A stretch of DNA of 64,000 nt from Candidatus Nitronereus thalassa (GTDB lineage: Bacteria; Nitrospirota; Nitrospiria; Nitrospirales; UBA8639): NCBI RefSeq assembly GCF_032191465.1, contig NZ_JAQOUE010000001.1:806001-870000 (forward strand). The letters are read 5' to 3'. Positions 9,061 to 17,779 of this stretch are shown in pieces. Each line of letters starts with the position of its first letter. The first letter of the stretch is position 1. Under the pieces are notes generated by a model. It worked only from the letters and a program-made list of their open reading frames with translations. It ran no database searches and was not told where the DNA came from. A program made the translations under genes and the position numbers.

Positions 9061-9108
9061 GAAAAAAATTGTAATTTATTAAAGACATATTATCAAGTTT
9101 AAATTACA
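9061..9108 (-). promoter_or_regulatory. Predicted promoter and operator of the porin-modABC operon
   Basis: Read on the minus strand, TTGATA (9091-9096) and TACAAT (9068-9073) are separated by exactly 17 bases, a good sigma-70 promoter. A perfect 9-base inverted repeat, TGTAATTTA (9070-9078) and TAAATTACA (9100-9108), has one arm on the -10 box and the other just upstream of the -35 box. A regulator bound there would be expected to repress. The core ATTGTAAT recurs at the promoter of the adjacent regulator gene. Confidence 0.6.
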
Positions 9109-9290
9109 TTATTCATTTTTATGGTTTGCGCCAAAAAGTGCACCTAGAAAAACTGTAGATAGATCAGGAATAAGTACTGAGAAAGAAGTAGGACCTCAGG
9201 TAAACAGAGAGGTCAAAGATGGATTATTTGAGAAAGGATGGGCAACAGAGAATAAGAGGGAATAGTGGGTAATCAACTGCCGACTCAGGT

Positions 9291-10475
9291 TTACTCAATA
9301 ATTTTCCCAATTTCCTTGGAATCATATCCCCCTAACGCATCAATTTCTTGTCGAAACCCATGAGTCACGAGCGTATCCAAAAACATCTGCATGCCAGGAT
9401 GGACACGAAGATACCTTGTCGGGATCACGAGATCATAACGTTCTTCTTGCAACGGAATAAAATCGAGGTCAAAAAAGTGCCCAACGCCTTGCGCACCAAT
9501 TCCCACATCGGCCTTTCCCTCGACGATGGCCCGGCCCACACCCAGCTGGGAGGAGCACTGTGCGTCGTATCCACGCACCACACGACTGGCAATTCCAGAT
9601 TTTTCCAATAAATAGTCCAGCAAGAGCCTGGCTCCGGCCCCCGGCTCACGATTCATCATGCGCAGATCCGGTCTGGCTAAATCTTCAATACCACGAACCG
9701 TTTTAGGATTCCCCTTTTTGAGCAATAGCCCCTCTTGCCATGCAGCGAATCGTACGACCGTCACGGCATGACCCTTTAAATACTTACGCAAGAACGGCAG
9801 ATTGAAATCGCCGGATCGGTGATCCACCACATGGATACCCGCGACGTGCACTTCGCCTCGCTTTAACGCCTGCAAGGCCGCCAAGCTTCCCATGGTCCAA
9901 CCCAGCACCGACGCATCTCCCCCATGCTGACGGATATGTTCCCCGGCTAAAAATATGGCTGGATCGCATCCTGCGACCACCACTTGATGTTCAATGTCTC
10001 GTTGAGGTCTTAACAACTGGATATATACGCGCTTTGGATTTTGGGGGGCACAAGATTGCGTCCCCACCCGCCCTAGCTGCAGCCCATCGGCAGGCACGGT
10101 ATAATTCAACATTTCCCCCAAATCAGACACCGGCTTGGCCAACAATCGTCCATCAACAGACGCGACTTTCACCCTAGCCCTTTCCCCCATCTTCGATTCG
10201 CCACCCACCATCTCCGCCTCAATAATGTCCACGTCGGATTCAAAGGAAAATAAATCCTCCACGGTACACCCCAGATGGGACGCCAAGCGTAATGCAACTT
10301 CTGTCCCAGGAAGATATTGGTTCATCTCGATCGCATACAGGGCTTGACGAGTGATTTTTGTCCTCGCCGCCAGTTCTCCTTGGGAAAATCCGACTGCCAC
10401 ACGACGTTCGCGCAATCGATTCGTCACGCCGGCAGCTTGAATAGATTTTTGTTTGCCTTTTGAGGTTTTAGTCAT
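9291..10475 (-). CDS. XRE-type HTH regulator with periplasmic-binding-like sensor domain
   Basis: A 394-residue one-component regulator. Residues ~17-70 form a Cro/XRE helix-turn-helix (VAVGFSQGELAARTKITRQA ... LASHLGCTVEDLF). From ~185 onward there is a type II periplasmic-binding-like domain (AGCDPAIFLAGEHIRQHGG, later DLARPDLRMMNREPGAGARL and GIGAQGVGHFFDLDFIPL) without signal peptide, so it probably senses an intracellular ligand. I prefer ATG 10475 over upstream starts because a predicted promoter begins transcription there. It lies directly upstream of the porin-modABC operon on the same strand and shares an operator core with it. Control of molybdate uptake is inferred; the domain type is firm. 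Confidence 0.85.
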   Translation of the reverse strand: MTKTSKGKQKSIQAAGVTNRLRERRVAVGFSQGELAARTKITRQALYAIEMNQYLPGTEVALRLASHLGCTVEDLFSFESDVDIIEAEMVGGESKMGERARVKVASVDGRLLAKPVSDLGEMLNYTVPADGLQLGRVGTQSCAPQNPKRVYIQLLRPQRDIEHQVVVAGCDPAIFLAGEHIRQHGGDASVLGWTMGSLAALQALKRGEVHVAGIHVVDHRSGDFNLPFLRKYLKGHAVTVVRFAAWQEGLLLKKGNPKTVRGIEDLARPDLRMMNREPGAGARLLLDYLLEKSGIASRVVRGYDAQCSSQLGVGRAIVEGKADVGIGAQGVGHFFDLDFIPLQEERYDLVIPTRYLRVHPGMQMFLDTLVTHGFRQEIDALGGYDSKEIGKIIE

Positions 10476-10481
10476 GATTTT

Positions 10482-10511
10482 ATTGTAATGTTTACTTACC
10501 ATTTTTACAAT
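10482..10511 (-). promoter_or_regulatory. Predicted promoter and operator of the HTH-PBP regulator
   Basis: On the minus strand TTGTAA (10505-10510) and TACAAT (10482-10487) are 17 bases apart. A perfect 7-base inverted repeat, ATTGTAA (10482-10488) and TTACAAT (10505-10511), coincides with both boxes. The A of the ATG at 10475 is seven bases past the -10 box, so the mRNA may be leaderless, in line with the missing ribosome site. Autoregulation is the simplest reading. Confidence 0.5.
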
Positions 10512-10679
10512 TAAAAATAATATTACTGATCTCCCCACCCGCCATCATTTATCCAACACCATGCCGCCCCTCCTGTTGGCTACGTACCGAGGCTTCCCAC
10601 TTGACCTAACAACGCTATTGGCATAAAAACGTCTCCGACCAATTAATCATTTATCCCTTGACACAAAGAGGTTTCCTGC

Positions 10680-12461
10680 ATGCCCGCTAAAGCGACAGCT
10701 CCAACACGCCTCCCTCAATGGACCTTAAAAGATCTACTGGCCAATCCGGACAAAGACCTGGAAACGATCTCCCAAAACCTCAACAAAAACATCACGGCGC
10801 TGGAAAAGCTTCGCCCATCTCTCAATAACCACACCTCCCCAAAAACATTTCTCAAGGGGCTTTCCCTTATCGAAGAAATTGCCGCCTTGAGTTCTCGATT
10901 AGGAGCCTACTCAAGCCTCTGGTTTGCTCAAAACACGACCAACCAAAAAGCGCGCGCCTTTGATGCCACCGTCAAGGATAGATTAGCCAATGTGTCCAAT
11001 CGAGTGCTCTTTTTCGACCTTTGGTGGCAAAAACATCGCGGCAAAGCCGCAAAACAACTACTGACGCATACTAATTCCATTCGCTATTATCTCACCTCGC
11101 TACGTCGGCTTACCCCGCACACGCTGACCGAACCCGAGGAACGAATTATCAATATTAAAAACACCACGGGCCGTTCGGCACTCGATACACTGTACGATGT
11201 TCTGACCAATGCCTTAACCTTCAAATCTCCTGAAAAAGAAGCACGAACGCCCCTTTCACGCGAGCAACTGTCTGTCTTCTTTCGCCACCCCTCGGCAATC
11301 AAACGCAAACAAGCTTACCAGGAATTGCTGAGCGTCTATTCGGGCCATGCCGACATGTTGGGAGAAATTTACAAATCACTCGTCATTGATTGGAAAAACG
11401 AAGGCATTGACCTCCGGCATCACGCTTCCCCTGTGGCCGTACGCAATACCTACAATGATATTCCCAATGAAGCCGTCACGACCCTCCTGGGCTGTTGCAG
11501 AAAAAACCGCCACATTTTCCAAGAGTTTTTTCGCCTGAAAGCAAAAATCTGCAAGATCAAGAAATTGTCACGCTATGATATTTACGCCCCGACCAAAAGT
11601 GAAAAAATTTCCTATCCGTTTGAAGAGGCCAAGAAACTGGTCTTCCAAGCCTATAAGGGCTTTTCACCAAAATTGGCGACCCTTGCTCAACAGGTCTTTG
11701 AAGATCGACATATCGATGCTGCCACCACTCCCGGCAAGGCCGGCGGGGCATTTTGTTACAGCGTCCTACCAAAGCTCACCCCCTACGTGATGCTGAATTA
11801 CACGGGGGATGCCCGTGACGTCGCCACGCTTGCCCACGAACTCGGACATGCCGTGCATGGCATGATGGCCAGACACCACTCCATCTTTACCTTTCATTCA
11901 ACCCTGCCCCTCGCAGAAACAGCGTCGGTATTTGGCGAACAACTCCTCTCGCAAGCCTTGCTCCAAGAAGTCTCGAATCCTCGCATGAAGCAACGCTTGC
12001 TCCTTGGGCAACTCGATGACCTTTATGCCACCATCCTGCGACAGGCCTATTTTGTCGAATTCGAAAACCAAGCCCACGAACAGATCGCCCAAGGGGCCAC
12101 CGTCAACGGCCTTGCCAACACCTATCGGAATTTGCTGAAGGAACAATTCGGCCGAGTCGTGACCGTTCCAGATGAATTTCAATGGGAGTGGATTTCCATT
12201 CCCCACATCTATCGAAGCCCGTTTTACTGCTATGCCTATAGTTTCGGGAACCTGCTGGTCTTAGCTCTGTACCAGCGGTATCAGAAGGAAGGAAAGTCTT
12301 TCATTCCTAAGTATTTGGAACTATTGGCGGGCGGTGGTTCTAAAAGCCCTCAAGACTTGCTCAAACCACTCAGACTCGACATGTGTGCGGAAAAATTTTG
12401 GCAATCCGGATTCGACCGTATTGAGGGCATGGTCGAAGATCTAGAGAAAACGATACGGTAA
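10680..12461 (+). CDS. pepF: Oligoendopeptidase F, M3 family zinc metallopeptidase
   Basis: A 593-residue cytoplasmic metallopeptidase that cuts short peptides. The zinc-binding HELGH is at about residue 386 within LAHELGHAVHGMMA, with the third ligand Glu in LPLAETASVFGEQLL about 27 residues later. An upstream GGAFCYSVLPKLTPYVMLNY segment is typical of the PepF branch. Length fits the family (about 600). The ATG at 10680 follows AGAGG at a good distance. It is divergent from the HTH-PBP regulator, with 141 bases between them from the ends given here to hold both promoters. Confidence 0.95.
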   Translation: MPAKATAPTRLPQWTLKDLLANPDKDLETISQNLNKNITALEKLRPSLNNHTSPKTFLKGLSLIEEIAALSSRLGAYSSLWFAQNTTNQKARAFDATVKDRLANVSNRVLFFDLWWQKHRGKAAKQLLTHTNSIRYYLTSLRRLTPHTLTEPEERIINIKNTTGRSALDTLYDVLTNALTFKSPEKEARTPLSREQLSVFFRHPSAIKRKQAYQELLSVYSGHADMLGEIYKSLVIDWKNEGIDLRHHASPVAVRNTYNDIPNEAVTTLLGCCRKNRHIFQEFFRLKAKICKIKKLSRYDIYAPTKSEKISYPFEEAKKLVFQAYKGFSPKLATLAQQVFEDRHIDAATTPGKAGGAFCYSVLPKLTPYVMLNYTGDARDVATLAHELGHAVHGMMARHHSIFTFHSTLPLAETASVFGEQLLSQALLQEVSNPRMKQRLLLGQLDDLYATILRQAYFVEFENQAHEQIAQGATVNGLANTYRNLLKEQFGRVVTVPDEFQWEWISIPHIYRSPFYCYAYSFGNLLVLALYQRYQKEGKSFIPKYLELLAGGGSKSPQDLLKPLRLDMCAEKFWQSGFDRIEGMVEDLEKTIR

Positions 12462-12599
12462 AACGGTCAAGAGAACTGAAACCACTATCTTGAGGAAGGG
12501 AAACCTCCTTGATTTAGAGGGTTCGGTTGCGTTAGCCTTCCCCGTTTGTTGTATCGCCTAGGGAAAAACCTTTCGTTAGCGTCACAGGGAGTCCAGTAC

Positions 12600-12842
12600 A
12601 TGATGGAAAGTGCCTATGTGCTCATTAACGTGCTTCCAGGCCAAACGGCCAATGTCAAAAATTTACTGTCACAAATTCCTGAGATCAAAGTGATTGATGC
12701 CTGCTGGGGCAAACCGGATATTTTTGCCCGTGTCGAGGTGACGAGCCAAGAAGCCCTCACCCAACTGGTCCTAACCCGTATTCATGCCATCGAAGGTGTC
12801 TCCCAAACAGACACACACCTCGTCTATACGCTTCCGGAATAG
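12600..12842 (+). CDS. Stand-alone Lrp/AsnC ligand-binding (RAM) domain protein
   Basis: About 80 residues with the alpha/beta RAM fold of Lrp/AsnC regulators: SAYVLINVLPGQTANVKNLL, then EIKVIDACWGKPDIFARVEV and a final VSQTDTHLVY strand. No DNA-binding domain is present. Such single-domain proteins bind amino acids or act as partners of full regulators. A double ATG at 12600/12603 follows CAGGGA, which fits better than the upstream in-frame start at 12546. It follows pepF on the same strand, 138 bases later, which hints at a link with amino acid or peptide metabolism, though this is inference. Confidence 0.82.
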   Translation: MMESAYVLINVLPGQTANVKNLLSQIPEIKVIDACWGKPDIFARVEVTSQEALTQLVLTRIHAIEGVSQTDTHLVYTLPE

Positions 12843-12940
12843 ATTTTAAACATGAAGCGGAAAAATTAGCGGCGGCGCTGAGCCTCCACGCCGGCTCCTT
12901 TATCCTTTGTATTTTTCACGCTTCACGTAACCGGCTTGCC

Positions 12941-13402
12941 TCAGTAGATACCCGCTTCACGCTGCAGCCACCGAACATACTGAATTACCAACTGCACATC
13001 ATCTGAAGACGCACCTTCGATTTTTGGCATATTGCCAAATTCCCAATGATGCGCCCGCACCCCCTGAGCCGCAGCACGAAGAAAGGCAATATCCGCATGA
13101 TGTGAGGGCTCATAAATCTTGTGCACCAACGGCGGCCCATTCGTTGTTCCCCGGGCATGAACTCCATGACAACGGGCACAGAAGGTATTGAACCGTTCTT
13201 CTCCAGATTGAAACTCCTTTGGCACCTCGATATCCGCACTCTCCGATACCACAACTCCAGCAGATGTTGCCCCATTTTTTTCCATAACCGCATGAGAGGG
13301 ATGGTCCCCCTCATCAGCCTGGGAGCAACCCAAACCTAGCCCGCAAACGAAGACAACACCCAAGCACCAACTTTGCCAATGATGTAATTGTTCTTTTCTC
13401 AC
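12941..13402 (-). CDS. Cytochrome c lipoprotein, single heme
   Basis: A 153-residue exported protein. The signal peptide ends in a lipobox (GLGLGC, Cys26), so the protein is probably lipid-anchored in the periplasm. The heme motif CARCH (75-79) is followed by GTTNGPPLV, and a probable axial methionine lies in FGNMPKIEG (about 122), as in small class I cytochromes c. A spacer of about 45 residues separates lipid and heme domain. Likely role: electron carrier, partner unknown. Its neighbours are on the same strand (queC 135 bases upstream) but unrelated in function. Confidence 0.9.
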   Translation of the reverse strand: MRKEQLHHWQSWCLGVVFVCGLGLGCSQADEGDHPSHAVMEKNGATSAGVVVSESADIEVPKEFQSGEERFNTFCARCHGVHARGTTNGPPLVHKIYEPSHHADIAFLRAAAQGVRAHHWEFGNMPKIEGASSDDVQLVIQYVRWLQREAGIY

Positions 13403-13537
13403 CTTAAAACCTCAACATTTCAGTGAAAAACAGCATAGAGAAAAATAGAAACAGGCGGTCTTTTGTGTTCTATACTTTCCCGATCATGAGTCCCATATCC
13501 ACAAATAGAACCAATGTCTGACCTATCTGCCAAAATC

Positions 13538-14221
13538 CTACCCAACCTGATATGACACTGGATCTTTTTTCCCAGCCTGTCGGAATCCTTCCAATCGAAT
13601 AAGACAACTATCACATTGCCCACAGGCCACCCCTTCTTCATTCGGATCATAACAGCTATGAGTAAGTTCGAAGGGCACGCCCAACTCGATCCCCCGTTGA
13701 ATGATTTGTGCCTTGCTGAGTTGAAGGAGTGGGGCCTTGATTTCAACGGAGCTCCCTTCCACGCTCATTTTTGTTCCCAGTCGTGCGACCTGTTGAAAGG
13801 CTTGCAAAAATTCTGGCCGACAATCAGGATAACCTGAATAATCCAACACATTCGCTCCGATAAAAATGCTTTTGGCTTTGGACACTTCGGCATAGGCCAA
13901 GGCCAATGAGAGAAAAATCGTATTCCTGGCCGGGACGTAGGTATTAGGAATCCCTTGCTTTCGATCCTTTTCTGATCGATGCTTGGGAACCGTGCCTTGC
14001 CCGACGAGTGCCGACCCTCCAAACACGCTTAAATCCAGGTGTAGAATCTTGTGCTCTTTGGCCCCGATCCAAGCCGCGATTTTCTTAGCACAGGCAATTT
14101 CAACATGATGCCGCTGGCCATATCCTACAGTGACCAAAAACAGAGCCCAGCCTTCCTCTTTGGCGATGGCTGCGGCTACCGTGGAGTCCAGCCCTCCGCT
14201 GGCTAGCACTACTGCGTTCAC
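13538..14221 (-). CDS. queC: 7-cyano-7-deazaguanine synthase QueC
   Basis: A 227-residue enzyme that converts 7-carboxy-7-deazaguanine to preQ0 with ATP and ammonia, in queuosine synthesis. The N-terminus has the PP-loop ASGGLDSTVAAAIA (7-20). The zinc site near the C-terminus is seen as SCYDPNEEGVACGQCDSC with four cysteines. VPARNTIFLSLALAYAE is diagnostic. Length is normal. It follows the DksA-like gene by 271 bases on the same strand; no other queuosine gene is in the window. Confidence 0.96.
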   Translation of the reverse strand: MNAVVLASGGLDSTVAAAIAKEEGWALFLVTVGYGQRHHVEIACAKKIAAWIGAKEHKILHLDLSVFGGSALVGQGTVPKHRSEKDRKQGIPNTYVPARNTIFLSLALAYAEVSKAKSIFIGANVLDYSGYPDCRPEFLQAFQQVARLGTKMSVEGSSVEIKAPLLQLSKAQIIQRGIELGVPFELTHSCYDPNEEGVACGQCDSCLIRLEGFRQAGKKDPVSYQVG

Positions 14222-14492
14222 CGGACCCTCTCACCAATGGCGAGTTTGCCACAATCCTGCGGATCAGTGTTTCTATCATAGAAGAAAACGTCACACGTCC
14301 ACGTCATAAAATCAGAGTAAAGATTCCTCTTTCGATTAGCAATGGGAACACGGATTCACGAGAATACGAGAAAAAACCGGCGTGGAAAGGAGGAGGATTA
14401 ACTAGGAAATCAGGGATTTCGTGAAAAGTATTAGGACAGACCTGGAAGGCCCAGCCAGAGGAGTAACTATTCTAAAGCACAAAGCACAAGGA

Positions 14493-15119
14493 TCAAATTC
14501 GTTGCTCTCCTTTTTCAATTTTTTCCAGCAATTCCATGCGAGATTGGCATTCGATACAATAACGAGCAAACGGGAGCGCGGCCAAACGTTTCTCACTGAT
14601 TTCCGCATCACATTCCGCACATTTCCCGTAGGTGCCTTCATCCAAACTTGATAAGGCTTCTTCGATCATCTGCCGCTCACGATTCCGCATTTCTTGTAAT
14701 GAAATCCCCATCTCACGCTCAAGATCAAACAATGCCTGATCCCCGCTATCCATTGCCGATTCCAATCGACGCTGTTGATCATCAGTCAACGATTGCCCCA
14801 ATTGTTCACGCATTTGTTTCATCACGGCATCCCGTTTGGCCAACAATATCGTCCGCAAGGCCTTGGCACGAGCGCCCAACACCACAGGACGCTTGGTTTG
14901 GGTGGCCACATCATTCGCAGGTCGAGGCGAGGAAGACTCGGCCTTGGTTTTGGGCTTGGGCTTTGACTTTGGTTCAGAAGAGGATTTGGTCACGGGTTTA
15001 GAAGATGGTGTTCGTTTGGCCACGGCCTTGGAAGTTTTGGTTGCAGCGGTTTTCACACTTCCAGCCTTGGTCGATTTACTGGTAGCCGCCGTGGTTTTTT
15101 TCGCGGGTTTGGCTTTCAT
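14493..15119 (-). CDS. DksA/TraR-family zinc-finger protein with long basic N-terminal tail
   Basis: 208 residues. The first ~75 are Lys/Ala/Ser/Thr-rich with repeated KPK and SKP units, resembling eukaryotic histone H1 tails. Residues ~85-200 form the DksA/TraR fold: a coiled coil (LLAKRDAVMKQMREQLGQSL ... EREMGISLQEMRNRERQMIEEALSSLDEGTYG) followed by a zinc finger with CAEC and CIEC pairs. DksA-like proteins enter the RNA polymerase secondary channel. The acidic coiled-coil-tip residues of true DksA are not evident, so activity in ppGpp response is uncertain. The basic tail might bind DNA or polyphosphate. Upstream is apt, same strand. Confidence 0.88.
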   Translation of the reverse strand: MKAKPAKKTTAATSKSTKAGSVKTAATKTSKAVAKRTPSSKPVTKSSSEPKSKPKPKTKAESSSPRPANDVATQTKRPVVLGARAKALRTILLAKRDAVMKQMREQLGQSLTDDQQRRLESAMDSGDQALFDLEREMGISLQEMRNRERQMIEEALSSLDEGTYGKCAECDAEISEKRLAALPFARYCIECQSRMELLEKIEKGEQRI

Positions 15120-15239
15120 TCCTCGTCTCCTTTAACGAACACGCTTCCCTGAAACGACGCGTAACGAGTTCTTCATATTCCTTTCAACAATTCCCAATCT
15201 CTAAGGGTCGGCCTGCGGAAGTCGCGCATCATACCTGAT

Positions 15240-15758
15240 CTAGTGATAGGACAGCAAGGAATGGACCGGACATCCATCCAACTTGGCCCGGCCCTCTAAA
15301 GCTAACAGTTCCACCAGAAACGTACATCCGACGATTTCCGCCCCTAATTGCCTCAATAAGTGTACCGTGGCCGCTGCGGTTCCCCCCGTCGCCAAGAGAT
15401 CATCGACGACCAACACCCGTTCACCCATTTCGATGGCATCCCGATGAATGGCCAAAGAATTCGATCCATATTCCAGGTTATATTTTACTTCAAACACATC
15501 GGCGGGCAATTTTCCTGGCTTGCGAACTGGCACAAACCCCGCATTGAGATTAAAGGCCAGGGGCCCACCCAAGATAAACCCTCTCGATTCAATCCCCACC
15601 ACCTTGCTGATTTGGTCATTTCGGTAATGATCGGTCAAGTCCTGAACGATCTTCTGAAAACCTGATGAATTTTTGAGTAGCGTCGTGATGTCATAGAATA
15701 AAATACCAGATTTTGGAAAATCGGGAATTTCTCGAATCAAACTTTTATAATCCATCAA
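15240..15758 (-). CDS. apt: Adenine phosphoribosyltransferase
   Basis: A 172-residue purine salvage enzyme, making AMP from adenine and PRPP. The PRPP-binding loop VLVVDDLLATGGTAAA lies near residues 115-130. The family-specific GIESRGFILGGPLAF and FVPVRKPGKLP are present. The start MDYKSLIREIPDFPKSGILFYDITTLL is typical. It sits between acylphosphatase and the DksA-like gene on the same strand. Nothing unusual. Confidence 0.96.
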   Translation of the reverse strand: MMDYKSLIREIPDFPKSGILFYDITTLLKNSSGFQKIVQDLTDHYRNDQISKVVGIESRGFILGGPLAFNLNAGFVPVRKPGKLPADVFEVKYNLEYGSNSLAIHRDAIEMGERVLVVDDLLATGGTAAATVHLLRQLGAEIVGCTFLVELLALEGRAKLDGCPVHSLLSYH

Positions 15759-15822
15759 TCAGTCCTTTCTTCCATCAAATACCATGAACCTAAATAAGTA
15801 CCGACCGAATTGGCTCCGACTG

Positions 15823-16113
15823 TTAATATTTCACTTCGAACGTAGATTCCTGATCCTGCGGTTCAATCCATTCCACGCTGACCTCCCTCACATTGGATAA
15901 TGCCGGACCTTGCTCCAAATCTACGAGAAACTTTTCCACTGACTCACGCAAGCCCTGGGCTTCCAACTCCACACGGCCATCTTGTACATTCCGGACCCAC
16001 CCGTTTACCTGATGGGATTTCGCCTGACGAGCCGTAAATGCTCGAAAACCCACGCCCTGCACATGCCCCTGAACGAACACATGAACACGAACCATGTGAG
16101 ACAAATCCGCCAT
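15823..16113 (-). CDS. acyP: Acylphosphatase
   Basis: A 96-residue enzyme that hydrolyses acyl phosphates. The catalytic loop GHVQGVGFRAF contains the phosphate-binding arginine, and NGWVRNVQDGRVELEAQG contains the catalytic asparagine. Both match the family signature. It lies 30 bases downstream of hemG and 64 bases upstream of apt on the minus strand, so a shared transcript with hemG is likely. The start at 16113 has AAGG almost touching the ATG; the second Met (residue 7) is an alternative. Confidence 0.93.
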   Translation of the reverse strand: MADLSHMVRVHVFVQGHVQGVGFRAFTARQAKSHQVNGWVRNVQDGRVELEAQGLRESVEKFLVDLEQGPALSNVREVSVEWIEPQDQESTFEVKY

Positions 16114-16143
16114 CCTTTTTAGACTTCCGCACCAGCAACAAAC

Positions 16144-17610
16144 TTATGACGCATTCTTCCACAACATGGCGCTAAGGGATTGGGCCGTCTCTTTCCCATC
16201 ACGAATACAATCAGGAATTCCCAACCCCTCATATGCTGCGCCGGTCACATATAAACCTGGGCTAGCTGCGAGGCGTTGCCGAAGGTTCTTCACCCGAGCA
16301 CGATGCCCAATCACATATTGCGGCATGGCCTGCGCCCATCGAAATACGTGTGCCGACTGTGGGGAGGCCTTAATCCCGATCATTTCCCCTAATTCCGCCA
16401 AGGCAACCGCCACTAAACGGGAATCATCCTCCTTAAGAATGGATTCACGTCCTCGGCCCCCCAGGTAACACCGAATCAGGCTTTCATCAGGGTTGGCGCG
16501 CCCAGCCCATTTCAAGGACGACCAGGTCGCGGCAATCAATTTCCGTTGCTCCACTCGAGGAACCACAAACCCAAACCCCTGTAATTGTGACTGCACCTCT
16601 GCTTTCCGAAACGCAAGGGACGCGGTGACCGTGGAAGCATAGGGTATTTCCGATAACAAACCAGCCACTTCGGGATGACACTCTTCCAAAATCCGAGAGG
16701 ACACAAAGGCTGGGGTGGCCAGGACGACACCATCCGCCTCAACCACTTCGCCGTTCGCTAAGCTCACTCTCCACATTCCGTGGCCATCGGAAACGGGCAC
16801 CCGATTCACATGATGCACTGCCTTTCCAAGCAATAAGGTGATCCCCTGTTTGGTGAGGACCTCCACCAACCTGGTGACCAGCTCATCCAACCCATGCTGC
16901 AGGGTGACGAATAATGTACGGGGTGTGCCACTTTTCCCTTGAGGAGCTCGCCTGGCCCGTTGCTGTGCCAACGCACCTTTGATTAATCCCCCATGTTGAA
17001 TTTCTAAATCGACAAATTGAGGAAAGGTCGCAGAGACACTGAGTTCCCTGGCATCCCCCGCATAAATGCCCGCGACCAGGGGTTCGATCAATCGATCAAA
17101 GGCTTCCTGCCCAAACCGACGAGTAAAAAAACTTGCCAATGATTCTTCCGGTGCATCAGCAGAGCGAGCAGGAATAAACCAATCCCCTCCCATCCGCAAA
17201 ATTCCCGGCCAAGACACCAGCCCGCTTTTAAATAAGGGCCCCATTTTGGTGGGTACCATGGAAACTAACCCTTGGGGAAATTCCCGAAGCCGTCCACGGG
17301 AGTAAGCAAAGGTTTTGTTGTGACCCTGATTTGTATTGATGAGTTGCGAACTCAAGCCCAGTTTTTCGCACAATTCCAGGGCCCATGGTTTGATAGAGAG
17401 AAATGAATCAGGCCCGCCTTCCACGATTAAGCCATCGACTCGAGTCGTGGAAATTTTGCCGCCCCAACTTGATCCAGCCTCCAGGATTGTACAGTGAACG
17501 GCCTGGTTGAATTTCTGCGATTCTTCCGCGAGCGTAAACGCGGTCGAAAGGCCGGCGATACCTCCGCCTACAATGACAACGCGTTTAACAGAAGTGGAAG
17601 GTCGAGTCAT
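16144..17610 (-). CDS. hemG: Protoporphyrinogen oxidase (FAD-dependent, HemY type)
   Basis: A 488-residue flavoprotein for the penultimate step of heme synthesis. The N-terminal FAD dinucleotide motif is VVIVGGGIAGLSTAF (about 11-25), followed by GSSWGGKISTTRVDGLIVEGGPDSF. The C-terminus has LYVTGAAYEGLGIPDCIRDG, the second flavin-binding motif of this family. It follows hemE after about 170 bases, so two heme steps are adjacent. A coproporphyrinogen oxidase of the same superfamily cannot be fully excluded; terminal heme genes outside the window would decide. Confidence 0.92.
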   Translation of the reverse strand: MTRPSTSVKRVVIVGGGIAGLSTAFTLAEESQKFNQAVHCTILEAGSSWGGKISTTRVDGLIVEGGPDSFLSIKPWALELCEKLGLSSQLINTNQGHNKTFAYSRGRLREFPQGLVSMVPTKMGPLFKSGLVSWPGILRMGGDWFIPARSADAPEESLASFFTRRFGQEAFDRLIEPLVAGIYAGDARELSVSATFPQFVDLEIQHGGLIKGALAQQRARRAPQGKSGTPRTLFVTLQHGLDELVTRLVEVLTKQGITLLLGKAVHHVNRVPVSDGHGMWRVSLANGEVVEADGVVLATPAFVSSRILEECHPEVAGLLSEIPYASTVTASLAFRKAEVQSQLQGFGFVVPRVEQRKLIAATWSSLKWAGRANPDESLIRCYLGGRGRESILKEDDSRLVAVALAELGEMIGIKASPQSAHVFRWAQAMPQYVIGHRARVKNLRQRLAASPGLYVTGAAYEGLGIPDCIRDGKETAQSLSAMLWKNAS

Positions 17611-17779
17611 GAGCAGTCATTGACGAGTTTTGAGAAATTGGTGGTGTAAAGATTGTGATAGGTTTAATGGGGATAAAGTGATTGGATTCGGAACCGGAAT
17701 AAGGTGTTACGGATCACGACCTCCCCCTTTCTACCCTTTGCTCTTACTCATCATCACACATTGCATCACGGGTTACGTT

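Noticed and set aside
12850-12930. Long imperfect hairpin near GAAGCG ... CGCTTC
   Set aside because: The arms match poorly in the middle and no T run follows, so I do not call it a terminator.
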